From the NCBI RefSeq assembly GCF_963669205.1, contig NZ_OY769915.1, positions 4,314,001 through 4,378,000 on the forward strand: a DNA stretch of 64,000 bases, given 5' to 3'. Numbering within the stretch: position 1 is the first letter of the stretch; the number at the start of each line of letters is the position of its first letter. The notes beneath the pieces were generated by a model, which saw only the letters and a list, made by a program, of their open reading frames with translations, was not told where the DNA came from and did not search any database. The translations under genes and the position numbers were made by a program. This DNA comes from an uncultured Roseibium sp. Lineage in GTDB: Bacteria > Pseudomonadota > Alphaproteobacteria > Rhizobiales > Stappiaceae. Below are positions 8,289 through 16,440 of the stretch, piece after piece.

Positions 8289-8303
8289 TACGCATCTCGC
8301 GTA
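8289..8303. promoter_or_regulatory. TACGC-N5-GCGTA inverted repeat, candidate repressor operator (site 1)
   Basis: TACGCATCTCGCGTA lies between the leftward small-gene operon and the rightward repressor gene. The same half-site recurs at 9164-9179 and 9205-9219, on the far side of the repressor. Repeated use of TACGC/GCGTA around one CI-type gene is the basis for the call. Confidence 0.55.
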
Positions 8304-8371
8304 TACTTGTCAACGCAGTTTTCATACGCTAGAAGAGATTTCAATCTGACAGACAGAACGGCACCTGCAAA

Positions 8372-9097
8372 ATGGACCAATCCGAAACGACGCTCCGAGA
8401 CAAGCTCCAGCTGCTGAAGGAAAGGTCCGGCCTCTCCCTTCGCGCAATCGCGAGAGAGATGGGATATTCGCAGGCGTCTTCGATCCAGCGCTATTTCTCT
8501 GCCGATTACCCGGAAAAGGGCCTTCCCGCGAACTTCATCAGCAAGCTTCTCGCGGCCCTGCCCGGAAAGGGCGATCCCGCCATCACCCGCGAAGACATCC
8601 TCGCACTCGCTGACGGCTCCGTTGCAGAAATTCAGAAGAAGCTCCCGGACCTGCCGAATTCCGGTGTACCGATTGTCGGCGAGGTTGCGGCCGGCCTTTG
8701 GATGGAGGCGGCGCTTTTTGAGACAGAAAATTTATTAGAATCAACGATATCATATGATGTGCGCTTTCCCGCACAAGCCCAGTTTGTTGTCCGCGTACGC
8801 GGGGAATCCCTCAACAGGATTGCCGGTAACGGCGACCTCCTGTTATGCGTCGACTATCTCGCTGCCGGCATTGAACTGAAGGAAAATGACCTTGTCCTCG
8901 TTGAACGGTCAAGAGATGAAGGCATGACCATTGAGCGCACGGCCAAGCGCCTCATCAATGTGAACGGCCAGTCCGAACTGATGCCGGAATCGGACGACCC
9001 GAGATTCCAGGATACCATTGTTTTTCGCGAAGGCGACGCCGACCACACCGAAGTGAAGATCAAGGCGAAAATCATCATGGTCTTTAAGCCTCTGTGA
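8372..9097 (+). CDS. Phage-type S24 autocleaving transcriptional repressor (CI/LexA-like)
   Basis: A 241-residue protein with an N-terminal Xre-type helix-turn-helix (about 8-60, GLSLRAIAREMGYSQASSIQRYF) and a C-terminal S24 peptidase domain. The self-cleavage bond is probably A107-G108 (GEVAAGLW), the nucleophile S146 (GESLNR) and the general base K192 (RTAKRL). Such repressors hold a prophage or mobile element silent and inactivate themselves when RecA filaments form. It is flanked by TACGC-type inverted repeats on both sides and by divergent small genes. No integrase or structural phage genes are visible, so this is a remnant or a small accessory module. Confidence 0.88.
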   Translation: MDQSETTLRDKLQLLKERSGLSLRAIAREMGYSQASSIQRYFSADYPEKGLPANFISKLLAALPGKGDPAITREDILALADGSVAEIQKKLPDLPNSGVPIVGEVAAGLWMEAALFETENLLESTISYDVRFPAQAQFVVRVRGESLNRIAGNGDLLLCVDYLAAGIELKENDLVLVERSRDEGMTIERTAKRLINVNGQSELMPESDDPRFQDTIVFREGDADHTEVKIKAKIIMVFKPL

Positions 9098-9163
9098 CGC
9101 GAAAACGACTTGGAATTTCGCAGATAACACAGCACGGCATCCCTCTCAGCCCTGCCTCAGGAC

Positions 9164-9179
9164 GTACGCATAAGCGTAC
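9164..9179. promoter_or_regulatory. GTACGC-N4-GCGTAC inverted repeat, candidate repressor operator (site 2)
   Basis: GTACGCATAAGCGTAC has perfect 6-bp arms and lies 66 bp after the repressor stop, upstream of the next small gene. It shares its half-site with sites at 8289-8303 and 9205-9219. The spacer is one base shorter than in site 1. Confidence 0.55.
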
Positions 9180-9196
9180 ACTCAAACAAATTAAAC

Positions 9197-9223
9197 TTGA
9201 TTTTTACGCAAAATACGTATAAT
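9197..9223 (+). promoter_or_regulatory. Promoter with embedded operator (site 3)
   Basis: A -35-like TTGATT (9197-9202) and a consensus -10 TATAAT (9218-9223) are separated by 15 nt. The spacer contains TACGCAAAATACGTA (9205-9219), a match to the TACGC-N5-RCGTA pattern of site 1. A bound repressor would block polymerase directly. The promoter leads to the ATG at 9252, which has GGAGG at 9241-9245. Confidence 0.6.
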
Positions 9224-9251
9224 TTGAATTTGGTTTTGAGGGAGGAACTTG

Positions 9252-9575
9252 ATGAGACCAAATCTGGACACGTCCATTTTCTCGATCATCTGCGAAATCG
9301 GGAATTGCCTGTATACACCCGAGGTAGACTTGGCGGACATGCGCGCGCACAAGCTTGTCGAAGACATCCGGACCGGGCAGCTTGAGAGGGTCAGGGCCGT
9401 CCTGGAATTCAACCCGGTTGAGGGCTGGTGCAACGACATCACCGAAGATGTGATGCGCAAGGCCTTCCCCGAACGGGACGACCTTCGGGAATGCGCCCCG
9501 GAAAACTGGTCGGATTATGAAGCGGAACGGGTTGAGTGCCGGCGTGCCGGCATAACCGCCCGCGTCGCCGCGTGA
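9252..9575 (+). CDS. Hypothetical acidic protein under repressor-type promoter
   Basis: 107 residues from the ATG at 9252, seven bases after GGAGG. The protein is acidic with several cysteines and no signal peptide (DTSIFSIICEIGNCLYTPEVDLADMRAHKLVEDI). I recognise no family. Its promoter contains a site matching the operators around the S24 repressor gene, so it is probably silenced by that repressor and induced when the repressor self-cleaves. That regulation is inference from the DNA sites. Confidence 0.55.
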   Translation: MRPNLDTSIFSIICEIGNCLYTPEVDLADMRAHKLVEDIRTGQLERVRAVLEFNPVEGWCNDITEDVMRKAFPERDDLRECAPENWSDYEAERVECRRAGITARVAA

Positions 9576-9617
9576 CGCCGGTCAAGCTTTCGTGCTTGAT
9601 GCTCGGGATCGACCTGT

Positions 9618-10385
9618 TCAGACCAGCTTGAGCACAGCTGCGCGCGCTTCCGACAACTGTTCCGCCAGGCTCTCCTTCAAACCGGCAAACCGATGCGAGG
9701 GCACGGGCACCGAGATGGCATAAGTCAGTCCGACCGGATCCTGAAAGGCGAAACCCGCCGCTGAAATCCCCTTCGTGTGCTCGTCCAGATCCCAGGCGAT
9801 TCCCGTCTTCCTGATGTCTTCGATCTCTCTCAGGAAATCGGACAAGGGCCGTTGGCTCTCACCGCTTCCCTTCAGCTCCCGGCCGGCGATCGAGACGACA
9901 CGGTCATCTTCAAACAGGGACAGTGCAGCCTTCCCGTTTGCCGTGTCGGTCATTGGAAACACTTCTCCGACCGCCGAAACCGTACGCAGGCGATGCGTGC
10001 CGACGACCTGGTCCAGAAACACCATGTGATCGTCGCGGTAAACCGCCAGGTCGACGGTCTCTTTCGTCCGCCGTGCCAGATCGGTCAGGACCGGATGGAC
10101 CAGTTCAGTCATGTTCACCCGCCCGGCCGCGGCCAGCGACTGGATTTCGGATCCGAGGCGAAGGCCGCCCTCGGCCGAGGACGACATGACGAGGCGTTCG
10201 GACAGCAGCGCATTGACGATCCGCTGTACCGTAGAACGGGGCAGTTGTACGCGCTCAGCTATCTGTCCCAGGCTGAGGCCGCTGTTGTCGTTTTTCAGAA
10301 CGCGGAGAATTTCAGCAGCGCGCGATATAACTTGAACACCCTGACTTGACTGGATTTTTTTCTCTGCTTCCATCGCCAAAACCAT
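9618..10385 (-). CDS. IclR-family transcriptional regulator
   Basis: 255 residues: an N-terminal winged HTH (about 15-75: ISRAAEILRVLKNDNSGLSLG, RVQLPRSTVQRIVNALLSERLV) and a C-terminal IclR effector domain (about 95-250). Two ATGs (10385 and 10373) are possible starts. It is divergent from a nine-gene transport/catabolic operon and very likely regulates it, binding an intermediate of that pathway. The palindrome at 10518-10530 upstream of the operon is a possible site. Confidence 0.92.
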   Translation of the reverse strand: MVLAMEAEKKIQSSQGVQVISRAAEILRVLKNDNSGLSLGQIAERVQLPRSTVQRIVNALLSERLVMSSSAEGGLRLGSEIQSLAAAGRVNMTELVHPVLTDLARRTKETVDLAVYRDDHMVFLDQVVGTHRLRTVSAVGEVFPMTDTANGKAALSLFEDDRVVSIAGRELKGSGESQRPLSDFLREIEDIRKTGIAWDLDEHTKGISAAGFAFQDPVGLTYAISVPVPSHRFAGLKESLAEQLSEARAAVLKLV

Positions 10386-10479
10386 ATTTGCCCTCTTTGA
10401 CCGCCTCTGGATTCGCCTCTTTCGCTCGATGCTAGCCGCAGCATATAGGGCAAAAAATCAGCCGTGTCGAGATTCCTGC

Positions 10480-10530
10480 TTGACCACATTACGATGCATC
10501 TGTACCGTTTAGCAATACAGTGATACACTG
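10480..10530 (+). promoter_or_regulatory. Candidate promoter and palindromic operator of the cyclase/ABC operon
   Basis: A TTGACC at 10480-10485 lies 17 nt before a weak -10 (TACCGT, 10503-10508). It is followed by the inverted repeat CAGTG-ATA-CACTG at 10518-10530, 19 bp before the cyclase ATG. A repressor bound there would overlap the start of transcription. The divergent IclR regulator is the likely binder. The -10 match is poor, so the promoter call is tentative. Confidence 0.35.
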
Positions 10531-10549
10531 ACTGACGGGAGGAACACAT

Positions 10550-11389
10550 ATGTCAGTGACTATTCGCGGCATCGAGTTTCAGGACAATCTGAACAACGAT
10601 ATGGGCGTGGAATTCTACAACCTGTCCCACCGCTACGGCTTCCAGTGCCCGAACTGGCCCTACTTCGCAGACGTCCAGATCGACCGGAAGCACTACATGG
10701 CAAAGTCCGGTGTGCTTTCGCAGACGATCACGACAACGATGCACGTCACGACGCATATCGATGCGCCGGCGCACGTGGTTCAGGGCACGCCGTTCATCGA
10801 CGAAGTGCCTCTGCCGCACTTCTTCGGCTCAGGTCTTGTTGTCTCCGTTCCGAAACAGAAATGGGAACAGATCACGGCCGACGATCTCGAAAAGGCCTGC
10901 GGCCACGCCATTCGCAAGAACGATGTCCTGATCATCAACACCGGCTGGCACAAGCAGTATGAAGACGGCGACTATTTCGCCTACTGCCCTGGCCTCGTGC
11001 CGTCCGCGGCCGACTGGATGGTTGAAAAAGGCGTCAAGGTCGTCGGCCATGACACCCAGGCCAACGATCACCCGCTGGCAACCGCGATCGGTCCCCAGCG
11101 CAACGGCCCGATCCTGCCGCATCTGGAAGCGGAGTACCTTGAATGGTCCGGCGGGCGCGATTGGAAAGACGACTTCCCCGAATGGGAACCGGTCCACAAC
11201 ACGCTCTTTTCCAACGGTATCCTGGGGATCGAGAATGTCGGTGGAGACCTCGACGCGGTCACCGGCAAACGCTGTACCTTCGCGTTCTTCCCGTGGAACT
11301 GGGATCGCGGCGACGGCTGCATCATTCGTCTCGTTGCCATGATCGACCGCGGCCAGCAATACCGCATCGAGCCCGGCGAAGACTTCTGA
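10550..11389 (+). CDS. Cyclase-family metal hydrolase (isatin hydrolase / kynurenine formamidase-like)
   Basis: 279 residues of the cyclase family (PF04199). The metal-binding signature appears as HVTTHIDAPAH, close to the canonical HxGTHxDxPxH that binds Mn or Zn. The family hydrolyses cyclic amides, lactones and formamides, for example isatin or N-formylkynurenine. GGGAGGAAC precedes the ATG. As first gene of an operon with dehydrogenases, BKACE and an amino-acid-type ABC transporter, it probably opens a ring or cleaves an amide to give the hydroxy acid that the later enzymes use. The specific substrate is unknown. Confidence 0.85.
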   Translation: MSVTIRGIEFQDNLNNDMGVEFYNLSHRYGFQCPNWPYFADVQIDRKHYMAKSGVLSQTITTTMHVTTHIDAPAHVVQGTPFIDEVPLPHFFGSGLVVSVPKQKWEQITADDLEKACGHAIRKNDVLIINTGWHKQYEDGDYFAYCPGLVPSAADWMVEKGVKVVGHDTQANDHPLATAIGPQRNGPILPHLEAEYLEWSGGRDWKDDFPEWEPVHNTLFSNGILGIENVGGDLDAVTGKRCTFAFFPWNWDRGDGCIIRLVAMIDRGQQYRIEPGEDF

Positions 11390-11400
11390 TTATCTGAAAT

Positions 11401-11428
11401 CCGGGACCGCCGCCTGACGGCGGCCCGG
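11401..11428 (+). other. Intercistronic stem-loop between cyclase and cupin genes
   Basis: CCGGG-a-CCGCCG pairs with CGGCGG-CCCGG around a CCTGA loop, with one bulged A. No T-tract follows, so this looks like an mRNA stability or processing hairpin rather than a terminator. It starts 11 bp after the cyclase stop codon. Confidence 0.5.
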
Positions 11429-11451
11429 TATGCCGCGTCTGGGAGGAAGCG

Positions 11452-11799
11452 ATGCATGTAAAGCGTTTTGAAGACGCGCAGCCTTATGAGGCGCCCAATC
11501 ACCGTGGTGTCGTCGGCCTGCGCCTGCAGGGCTTTGAAGACGGCGGCCCCGAGAACCAGTGGCTCGGCCTGAGCCAATTTCTGCCCGGAGGCGGCGCAGG
11601 ACCCGATTCCACCCCGTTTGAGAAGGTCTATGTCGTTCTGGACGGCGAGATGACCGTTGAGACAGGCGGGTCGACCACAGTCCTGAAAAAATACGACAGC
11701 TGCACGATTGCACCGAACGAGGTGCGCACGATCGAAAACCGGTCAAATCACGTCTGCACCATGCTTGTCGTCATTCCCTATCCGCCGGAGGCAAACTGA
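11452..11799 (+). CDS. Cupin-domain protein with degenerate metal site
   Basis: A 115-residue single-domain cupin: beta-strand pattern with EKVYVVLDGEMTVETGG as motif 1 region and YDSCTIAPNEVRTIENRS as motif 2 region. The His-x-His and later His that normally bind metal are absent from these motifs, so it may be a non-metal isomerase, a binding protein or an accessory protein. It overlaps the following SDR gene by one base (TGATG), so the two are coupled. Role in the pathway is unknown. Confidence 0.8.
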   Translation: MHVKRFEDAQPYEAPNHRGVVGLRLQGFEDGGPENQWLGLSQFLPGGGAGPDSTPFEKVYVVLDGEMTVETGGSTTVLKKYDSCTIAPNEVRTIENRSNHVCTMLVVIPYPPEAN

Positions 11800-12599
11800 T
11801 GGCTGACGTCTGGACCCATCCGCTCGAACTGTTCGACATCAAGGGCAAGGTTGCACTTGTCACCGGGGCAACGGGTGCATTCGGCGCCGTGGCTGCGAAC
11901 GCGCTGGCCGGTGCCGGCTGCGATCTCATCCTGGCTGCCGGAAACAGCGATGCTCTTGAAAAAGTTGCCGAAGAATGCCGTGCCAAGGGGGCCGCCGTGG
12001 AAACGGTCAACAAGCGCCCCTCCGACGCTGCAACCTGCGAAGAGATGGTCGAGAACTGCGTCAGGCATCACGGTTCCCTGGACATTCTTGTCGTCGCCTC
12101 GGGTATGAACAAGGTCGGCAAGATTAATGACCTTGCACCGGAAGACTTCTCCAATGTCATGGAAGCGAATGTCACGCAGTCCTGGCTGCTCGCCCGCGCC
12201 GCGACGGCGCAGATGATGATGCAGCCCAAGGGCGGCAAGATCGTTCTGGTCTCTTCCGCGCGCGGTCTTCTTGGCCATCCGGCCGGTTATACCGCCTACT
12301 GCGCGTCCAAGGCGGCGGTTGACGGCATTACCAAGGCCCTCGGTTGTGAGCTGGGTGCTGACAACATCACCGTCAACGCCATTGCCCCCACCGTGTTCCG
12401 CTCGCCCCTGACGTCCTGGATGTTCGAGGACGACGAACTCGCGAAGGGGTTCCGGGACGGCTTTCTGGCACGTGTGCCGAAGGGGCGTCTCGGTGAGCCG
12501 GAAGACCTGATCGGTCCGCTCCTGTTCCTGTCCTCGAAAGCATCCGACTTCTACACGGGACACATTCTTTATGCCGATGGCGGCTACACGGCGGGTTAG
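11799..12599 (+). CDS. Short-chain dehydrogenase/reductase
   Basis: 266-residue classical SDR. The Rossmann motif TGATGAFG lies near residues 23-30, and the catalytic Ser-Tyr-Lys appears as VSSARG..., then YTAYCASKAA. The C-terminal YADGGYTAG is typical. It should oxidise or reduce a secondary alcohol or ketone with NAD(P)(H). It is the first of two dehydrogenases in this operon; with the next enzyme it could make the beta-keto acid that BKACE consumes. Confidence 0.9.
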   Translation: MADVWTHPLELFDIKGKVALVTGATGAFGAVAANALAGAGCDLILAAGNSDALEKVAEECRAKGAAVETVNKRPSDAATCEEMVENCVRHHGSLDILVVASGMNKVGKINDLAPEDFSNVMEANVTQSWLLARAATAQMMMQPKGGKIVLVSSARGLLGHPAGYTAYCASKAAVDGITKALGCELGADNITVNAIAPTVFRSPLTSWMFEDDELAKGFRDGFLARVPKGRLGEPEDLIGPLLFLSSKASDFYTGHILYADGGYTAG

Positions 12600-12602
12600 G
12601 TG

Positions 12603-13526
12603 ATGGGCGAAAGCAGAAACATCGCTGTCCTGGGAGCCGGTCTGATGGGCCACGGCATCGCCCTCACCTTTGCGCGTGCAGGTCACGAGGTCCGGGTCTA
12701 CGACGCCTTCCCGGCCAGTCTGGACACCTTGCACGAACGCGTGCGCGCGAGCCTCGCTGCGCTCGGAGCCGACGACGGTGAAACCGCGGCATCATTGGAC
12801 CGCATCACCCCCGTCCCGGATCTGGCCGACAGTGTCCTTGATGCCGATTTCGTCTTCGAGGCCGCTCCTGAAAAACCGGAGCTGAAACGCGCTCTTTTTG
12901 CCGACGCCGAACGCCACGCGCCGGCAGATTGCATCTTTGCGTCCAATACATCGGTGATCCCGATCACGACCATCATGGCGGATCTCGGCGAGCGGTCACG
13001 AGCGCTTGGAACCCACTGGTGGAACCCGCCCCACATGATCCCGCTGGTCGAAGTCATCCGGACCGAATGGACCTCTGACGGCGCCTTGACTTCGACGATG
13101 GAACTTCTCACCTCCGTCGGCAAGACACCGGTGCGTGTTGAAAAGGATGTGGCCGGTTTCATCGGCAACCGGCTGCAGCACGCCATGTGGCGCGAGGCGA
13201 TCAATCTCGTTGAAAAGGGTGTTTGCACCGCCGCCGATGTCGACACCGTGGTCAACACGAGTTTCGGCAGGCGCCTGTCCGTGCTGGGTCCGCTGGCGAA
13301 CGCGGATCTGGTCGGAACAGACCTGACACTCGACATCCACGAAAACGTTTTGGCCGATCTCGACAATCGGCCGGCACCTTCCCCTTATCTGCGCGATCTT
13401 GTGGAGGCAGGAAAGCTCGGAATGAAGTCTGGTGAAGGTTTTCGGAGTTGGACGCCGGAGGAAGCGGACCAGCTCCGCCAGCGTGTTTCAACGCACTTGC
13501 GCAAGCTGGACACCATCTTGGGATGA
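12603..13526 (+). CDS. 3-hydroxyacyl-CoA dehydrogenase-family enzyme (carnitine-dehydrogenase-like)
   Basis: 307 residues from the ATG at 12603 (a GTG at 12600 is also in frame). The N-terminal NAD domain has GAGLMGHGIA, and later segments ASNTSVIPIT and GTHWWNPPHMIPLVEV match the 3HCDH family. The GTHWWNPP form resembles L-carnitine dehydrogenase and other enzymes acting on free beta-hydroxy acids. Adjacent BKACE is the usual partner of carnitine dehydrogenase. The fused or adjacent betainyl-CoA thioesterase common in carnitine loci is missing, so the substrate may be a related beta-hydroxy acid. Confidence 0.88.
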   Translation: MGESRNIAVLGAGLMGHGIALTFARAGHEVRVYDAFPASLDTLHERVRASLAALGADDGETAASLDRITPVPDLADSVLDADFVFEAAPEKPELKRALFADAERHAPADCIFASNTSVIPITTIMADLGERSRALGTHWWNPPHMIPLVEVIRTEWTSDGALTSTMELLTSVGKTPVRVEKDVAGFIGNRLQHAMWREAINLVEKGVCTAADVDTVVNTSFGRRLSVLGPLANADLVGTDLTLDIHENVLADLDNRPAPSPYLRDLVEAGKLGMKSGEGFRSWTPEEADQLRQRVSTHLRKLDTILG

Positions 13527-13568
13527 CACGGCCTGCGACCATGTAAAGCGCATCTGGGAGGATAGACG

Positions 13569-14855
13569 ATGACGCTCATTGGAAAGAAATTCGGCATTTC
13601 ACGCCGCGGCTTCATTGCCGGGGCAACGGCAGGACTGGCAGCACCGGCGATCCTGACCAGGACGCGGGCTTATGCAGCCGACCCGGTCATCAGGATCGGT
13701 CATGTCAGCCCCCGCACCGGCCCCCTTGCGGGGTTCGCCGAAGCAGACGACTACGTCCTTGCCGGCATTCAAAAGGCGCTCGCTGGCGGTGTTGAGAATA
13801 ACAACAAGTCCTACAAGGTCGAGATCATCTCCAAGGACAGCCAGTCCAATCCGAACCGGGCGGCCGAAGTCGCATCGGAACTGATCCTGAGCGACGAAGT
13901 CGACATTCTCGTCGGCGCGTCAACCCCCGACACCACCAACCCGATTTCCGACCAGGCGGAACTCAACGAGGTCCCCTGCATCACCACCGATTGCCCGTGG
14001 CAGCCATATTTCTTCGGCCGCAACGGCGATCCGGCCCAGGGCTTCGATTACACTTACCACTTCTTCTGGGGCCTGGAAGACGTCATCAAGGCCTTCCTGG
14101 CCTTGTGGGAGGAAGCAGGTGTCGAGCGGAAGGTGGGCGGACTGTTTCCCAACGACGCAGACGGCAATGCCTGGGGCGACGACAAGGTCGGTTTCCCGCC
14201 GGCTCTTGTGGGCAGCGGTTTCGAACTGACCGACCCGGGCCGCTACCAGCCTTTGACAGACGATTTTTCCACGCAGATCTCGGCCTTCAAGGAGGCCGGG
14301 TGCGAGATCGTCACGGGCAACATGATCCCGCCCGACTTTGCGACTTTCTGGTCCCAGTCGGCGCAGCAGGGTTTTCAGCCCAAGGTGGTCACCATAGGCA
14401 AAGCGCTGCTGTTCCCGTCGGTCATTGAATCCCTTGGCGACCGCGGTGACGGTCTGACCTCGGAAATCTGGTGGACCCCGGAACATCCGTTCTCTTCATC
14501 GCTGACGGGTGAGAGCGCGAAACAGCTGGCCGACGGCTATGTTGCCGCTTCCGGACGCCCCTGGACCCAGCCGATCGGCTTCAAGCACGCGCTCTTCGAA
14601 GTCACGACGGATGTCATCAAGCGCACCGCCGATCTCGAGGATCCGAACGCGATCCTGGAGGCAATCCAGGCGACGGATCTGCCGACTGTGGTCGGACACG
14701 TCAACTGGGGCTTCGGCCCCGTAAAGAACGTCTCCAAGACACCGCTCGTCGCGGGTCAGTGGCAGAAGGGTGCCAATGGCATGGAGCTGGTCATTACGTC
14801 CAATCACAGCGCGCCGGAGATCCCCACAACCGGCAAGCTGAAACTGCTGGCGTAA
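13569..14855 (+). CDS. Branched-chain amino-acid-type ABC transporter substrate-binding protein
   Basis: 428 residues, periplasmic. The N-terminus carries a twin-arginine signal (ISRRGFIAGATAGLAAPAIL), with cleavage likely after AYA near residue 36. The mature part is a type I (LivJ-like) binding protein (GHVSPRTGPLAGFAEADDY, SSKDSQSNPNRAAEVASELI-like region). It captures the operon substrate for the two permeases and two ATPases encoded downstream. Tat export implies folding before export. Confidence 0.92.
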   Translation: MTLIGKKFGISRRGFIAGATAGLAAPAILTRTRAYAADPVIRIGHVSPRTGPLAGFAEADDYVLAGIQKALAGGVENNNKSYKVEIISKDSQSNPNRAAEVASELILSDEVDILVGASTPDTTNPISDQAELNEVPCITTDCPWQPYFFGRNGDPAQGFDYTYHFFWGLEDVIKAFLALWEEAGVERKVGGLFPNDADGNAWGDDKVGFPPALVGSGFELTDPGRYQPLTDDFSTQISAFKEAGCEIVTGNMIPPDFATFWSQSAQQGFQPKVVTIGKALLFPSVIESLGDRGDGLTSEIWWTPEHPFSSSLTGESAKQLADGYVAASGRPWTQPIGFKHALFEVTTDVIKRTADLEDPNAILEAIQATDLPTVVGHVNWGFGPVKNVSKTPLVAGQWQKGANGMELVITSNHSAPEIPTTGKLKLLA

Positions 14856-14863
14856 TGCCCCGA

Positions 14864-14891
14864 GGGCGCGCGGCTCGACCGCCGTGCGCCC
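14864..14891 (+). other. Strong hairpin 3' of the binding-protein gene
   Basis: GGGCGCGCGGC (14864-14874) pairs with GCCGTGCGCCC (14881-14891), one G-U pair, around a 6-nt loop. There is no T-tract. It lies 8 bp past the binding-protein stop and before the first ATPase. Such hairpins commonly stabilise the upstream message so the binding protein is made in excess. Confidence 0.6.
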
Positions 14892-14922
14892 CCCGGACTT
14901 ACTTACCCCGGAAGAGGTGCCG

Positions 14923-15651
14923 ATGGCCCCAGTACTCGAACTCAAGGACGTGTCCAAATCCTACGGCGCGATCACCGTTGCCGATCACCTGTCCTATCGG
15001 CTCGACGCAGGCGAAGCCCTTGGCGTCATCGGGCCGAATGGTGCCGGCAAAACCTCCATGTTCAACCTGATCACGGGGACGGTAAGGGCCGACAACGGGC
15101 GGATATTCTTCAGCGGTGAGGACATCACGCGCCACTCGGCCGCGCGTAGATGCAGGGAGGGCATTGCCCGTTCGTTCCAGATCCCGCAGCCGTTTTCGGG
15201 AATGACCGTCTTCGAAAACGTTCTGGTCGCAGCGACACACGGTGCCAAACTGCCGGCACACAAGGCCGATCGGCACTGTCTGGAGATGCTTCAGCTCACG
15301 GGTCTGATCGACAAGGCCAATGATGTCTCCGGCTCGCTCACCCTGCTCGGCCGCAAGAGGCTGGAACTGGCCCGTGCGCTTTGCGCACAGCCGAAGCTGC
15401 TGCTGCTGGACGAGATCGCCGGCGGCCTGACCGAGAACGAATGTCACTCGCTGGTCGAGACCATCAACACGATCCGGGCGACCGGAATCTCCATCATATG
15501 GATCGAGCATATCGTTCACGCCCTCCTGTCCGTGGTGGACCGGCTGATCGTGATCGATTTCGGCCGGAAAATCGCCGAGGGCAACCCGAAGGAAACGATG
15601 GCAAGCCGGGAAGTGCAGGAAATCTACATGGGAGTCGACGCCGATGCCTGA
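14923..15651 (+). CDS. ABC transporter ATP-binding protein, LivG type
   Basis: 242 residues from the ATG at 14923, which follows GAAGAGGTG; the open frame extends 39 bp upstream. Walker A is GPNGAGKTS near 36-44, Walker B is [11 protein letters not shown], and the [18 protein letters not shown] region is characteristic of LivG. The signature region reads [17 protein letters not shown], with the usual LSLPDQRRLE-like form seen in LivG rather than LSGGQ. It energises import with the LivF-type partner and overlaps it by 8 bp. Confidence 0.92.
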   Translation: MAPVLELKDVSKSYGAITVADHLSYRLDAGEALGVIGPNGAGKTSMFNLITGTVRADNGRIFFSGEDITRHSAARRCREGIARSFQIPQPFSGMTVFENVLVAATHGAKLPAHKADRHCLEMLQLTGLIDKANDVSGSLTLLGRKRLELARALCAQPKLLLLDEIAGGLTENECHSLVETINTIRATGISIIWIEHIVHALLSVVDRLIVIDFGRKIAEGNPKETMASREVQEIYMGVDADA

Positions 15652-16348
15652 CGCCCTTCTCGCCACCCAGGCGCTCACGGCCCACTACGGTGACTTCCAG
15701 GCCCTGTTTGACGTCGACATCCATGTTCAGCCCGGCGAAGTCGTCGCGATCATCGGCGCAAACGGCGCCGGCAAGACGACGCTCATGCGCTCCATCACCG
15801 GTCTTTTGACCAATCAGCCGGACATGGTCACGTTCAATGGCGCCCTGATCGGGGCGATGCGCGCTGACCAGGTGGCCAGGACGGGCATCGCCATGGTGCC
15901 GGAGGGAAGACAGCTGTTTCAGTCTCTCTCCGTAGAGGAAAACCTGATCATAGGCGGACAGATGGGCCGCGAGGGCGCGTGGGACCTGGAAAAGGTCTAT
16001 GCGCTGTTCCCCGTGCTGAAGGAGAGACGCCTTGTCCAGGCGACCTCGCTATCCGGCGGTCAGCAACAGATGGTGGCTATCGGGCGTGCCCTCATGTCAA
16101 ACCCGGAACTCATTCTGTTCGACGAAATCAGCCTGGGTCTCGCACCGATCATCATCAAGTCGATCTACGACGCCCTCCCCGGCATCATCGGTCAGGGCAT
16201 GAGCGCTGTCATTGTCGAACAGGACATTGCCAAGGCGCTGAGCGTCGCGGGCCGGGTCTATTGCATGCAGGAAGGCAGGATCTCGCTTGAGGGGCGTTCC
16301 GACGAACTGACCCGCGAGCAGATCAGCTCTGCCTATTTCGGGGTGTAG
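15644..16348 (+). CDS. ABC transporter ATP-binding protein, LivF type
   Basis: 234 residues. Walker A GANGAGKTT, ABC signature LSGGQQQMVAIGRALM, Walker B LILFDEISLGLAP and the H-loop-region IVEQDIAKAL are all present. The 8-bp overlap with the LivG-type gene indicates translational coupling. Typical LivF length. It completes the ATPase pair for the branched-chain-type importer. Confidence 0.93.
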   Translation: MPDALLATQALTAHYGDFQALFDVDIHVQPGEVVAIIGANGAGKTTLMRSITGLLTNQPDMVTFNGALIGAMRADQVARTGIAMVPEGRQLFQSLSVEENLIIGGQMGREGAWDLEKVYALFPVLKERRLVQATSLSGGQQQMVAIGRALMSNPELILFDEISLGLAPIIIKSIYDALPGIIGQGMSAVIVEQDIAKALSVAGRVYCMQEGRISLEGRSDELTREQISSAYFGV

Positions 16349-16440
16349 AAAATGAACGGCCGGCCCAGACAACCGCGCGGGAAGCGCGCACTCCCAAAGA
16401 TCCGAACGGACGGTTACAGGAACCGCGGAAAGGCACTTGG

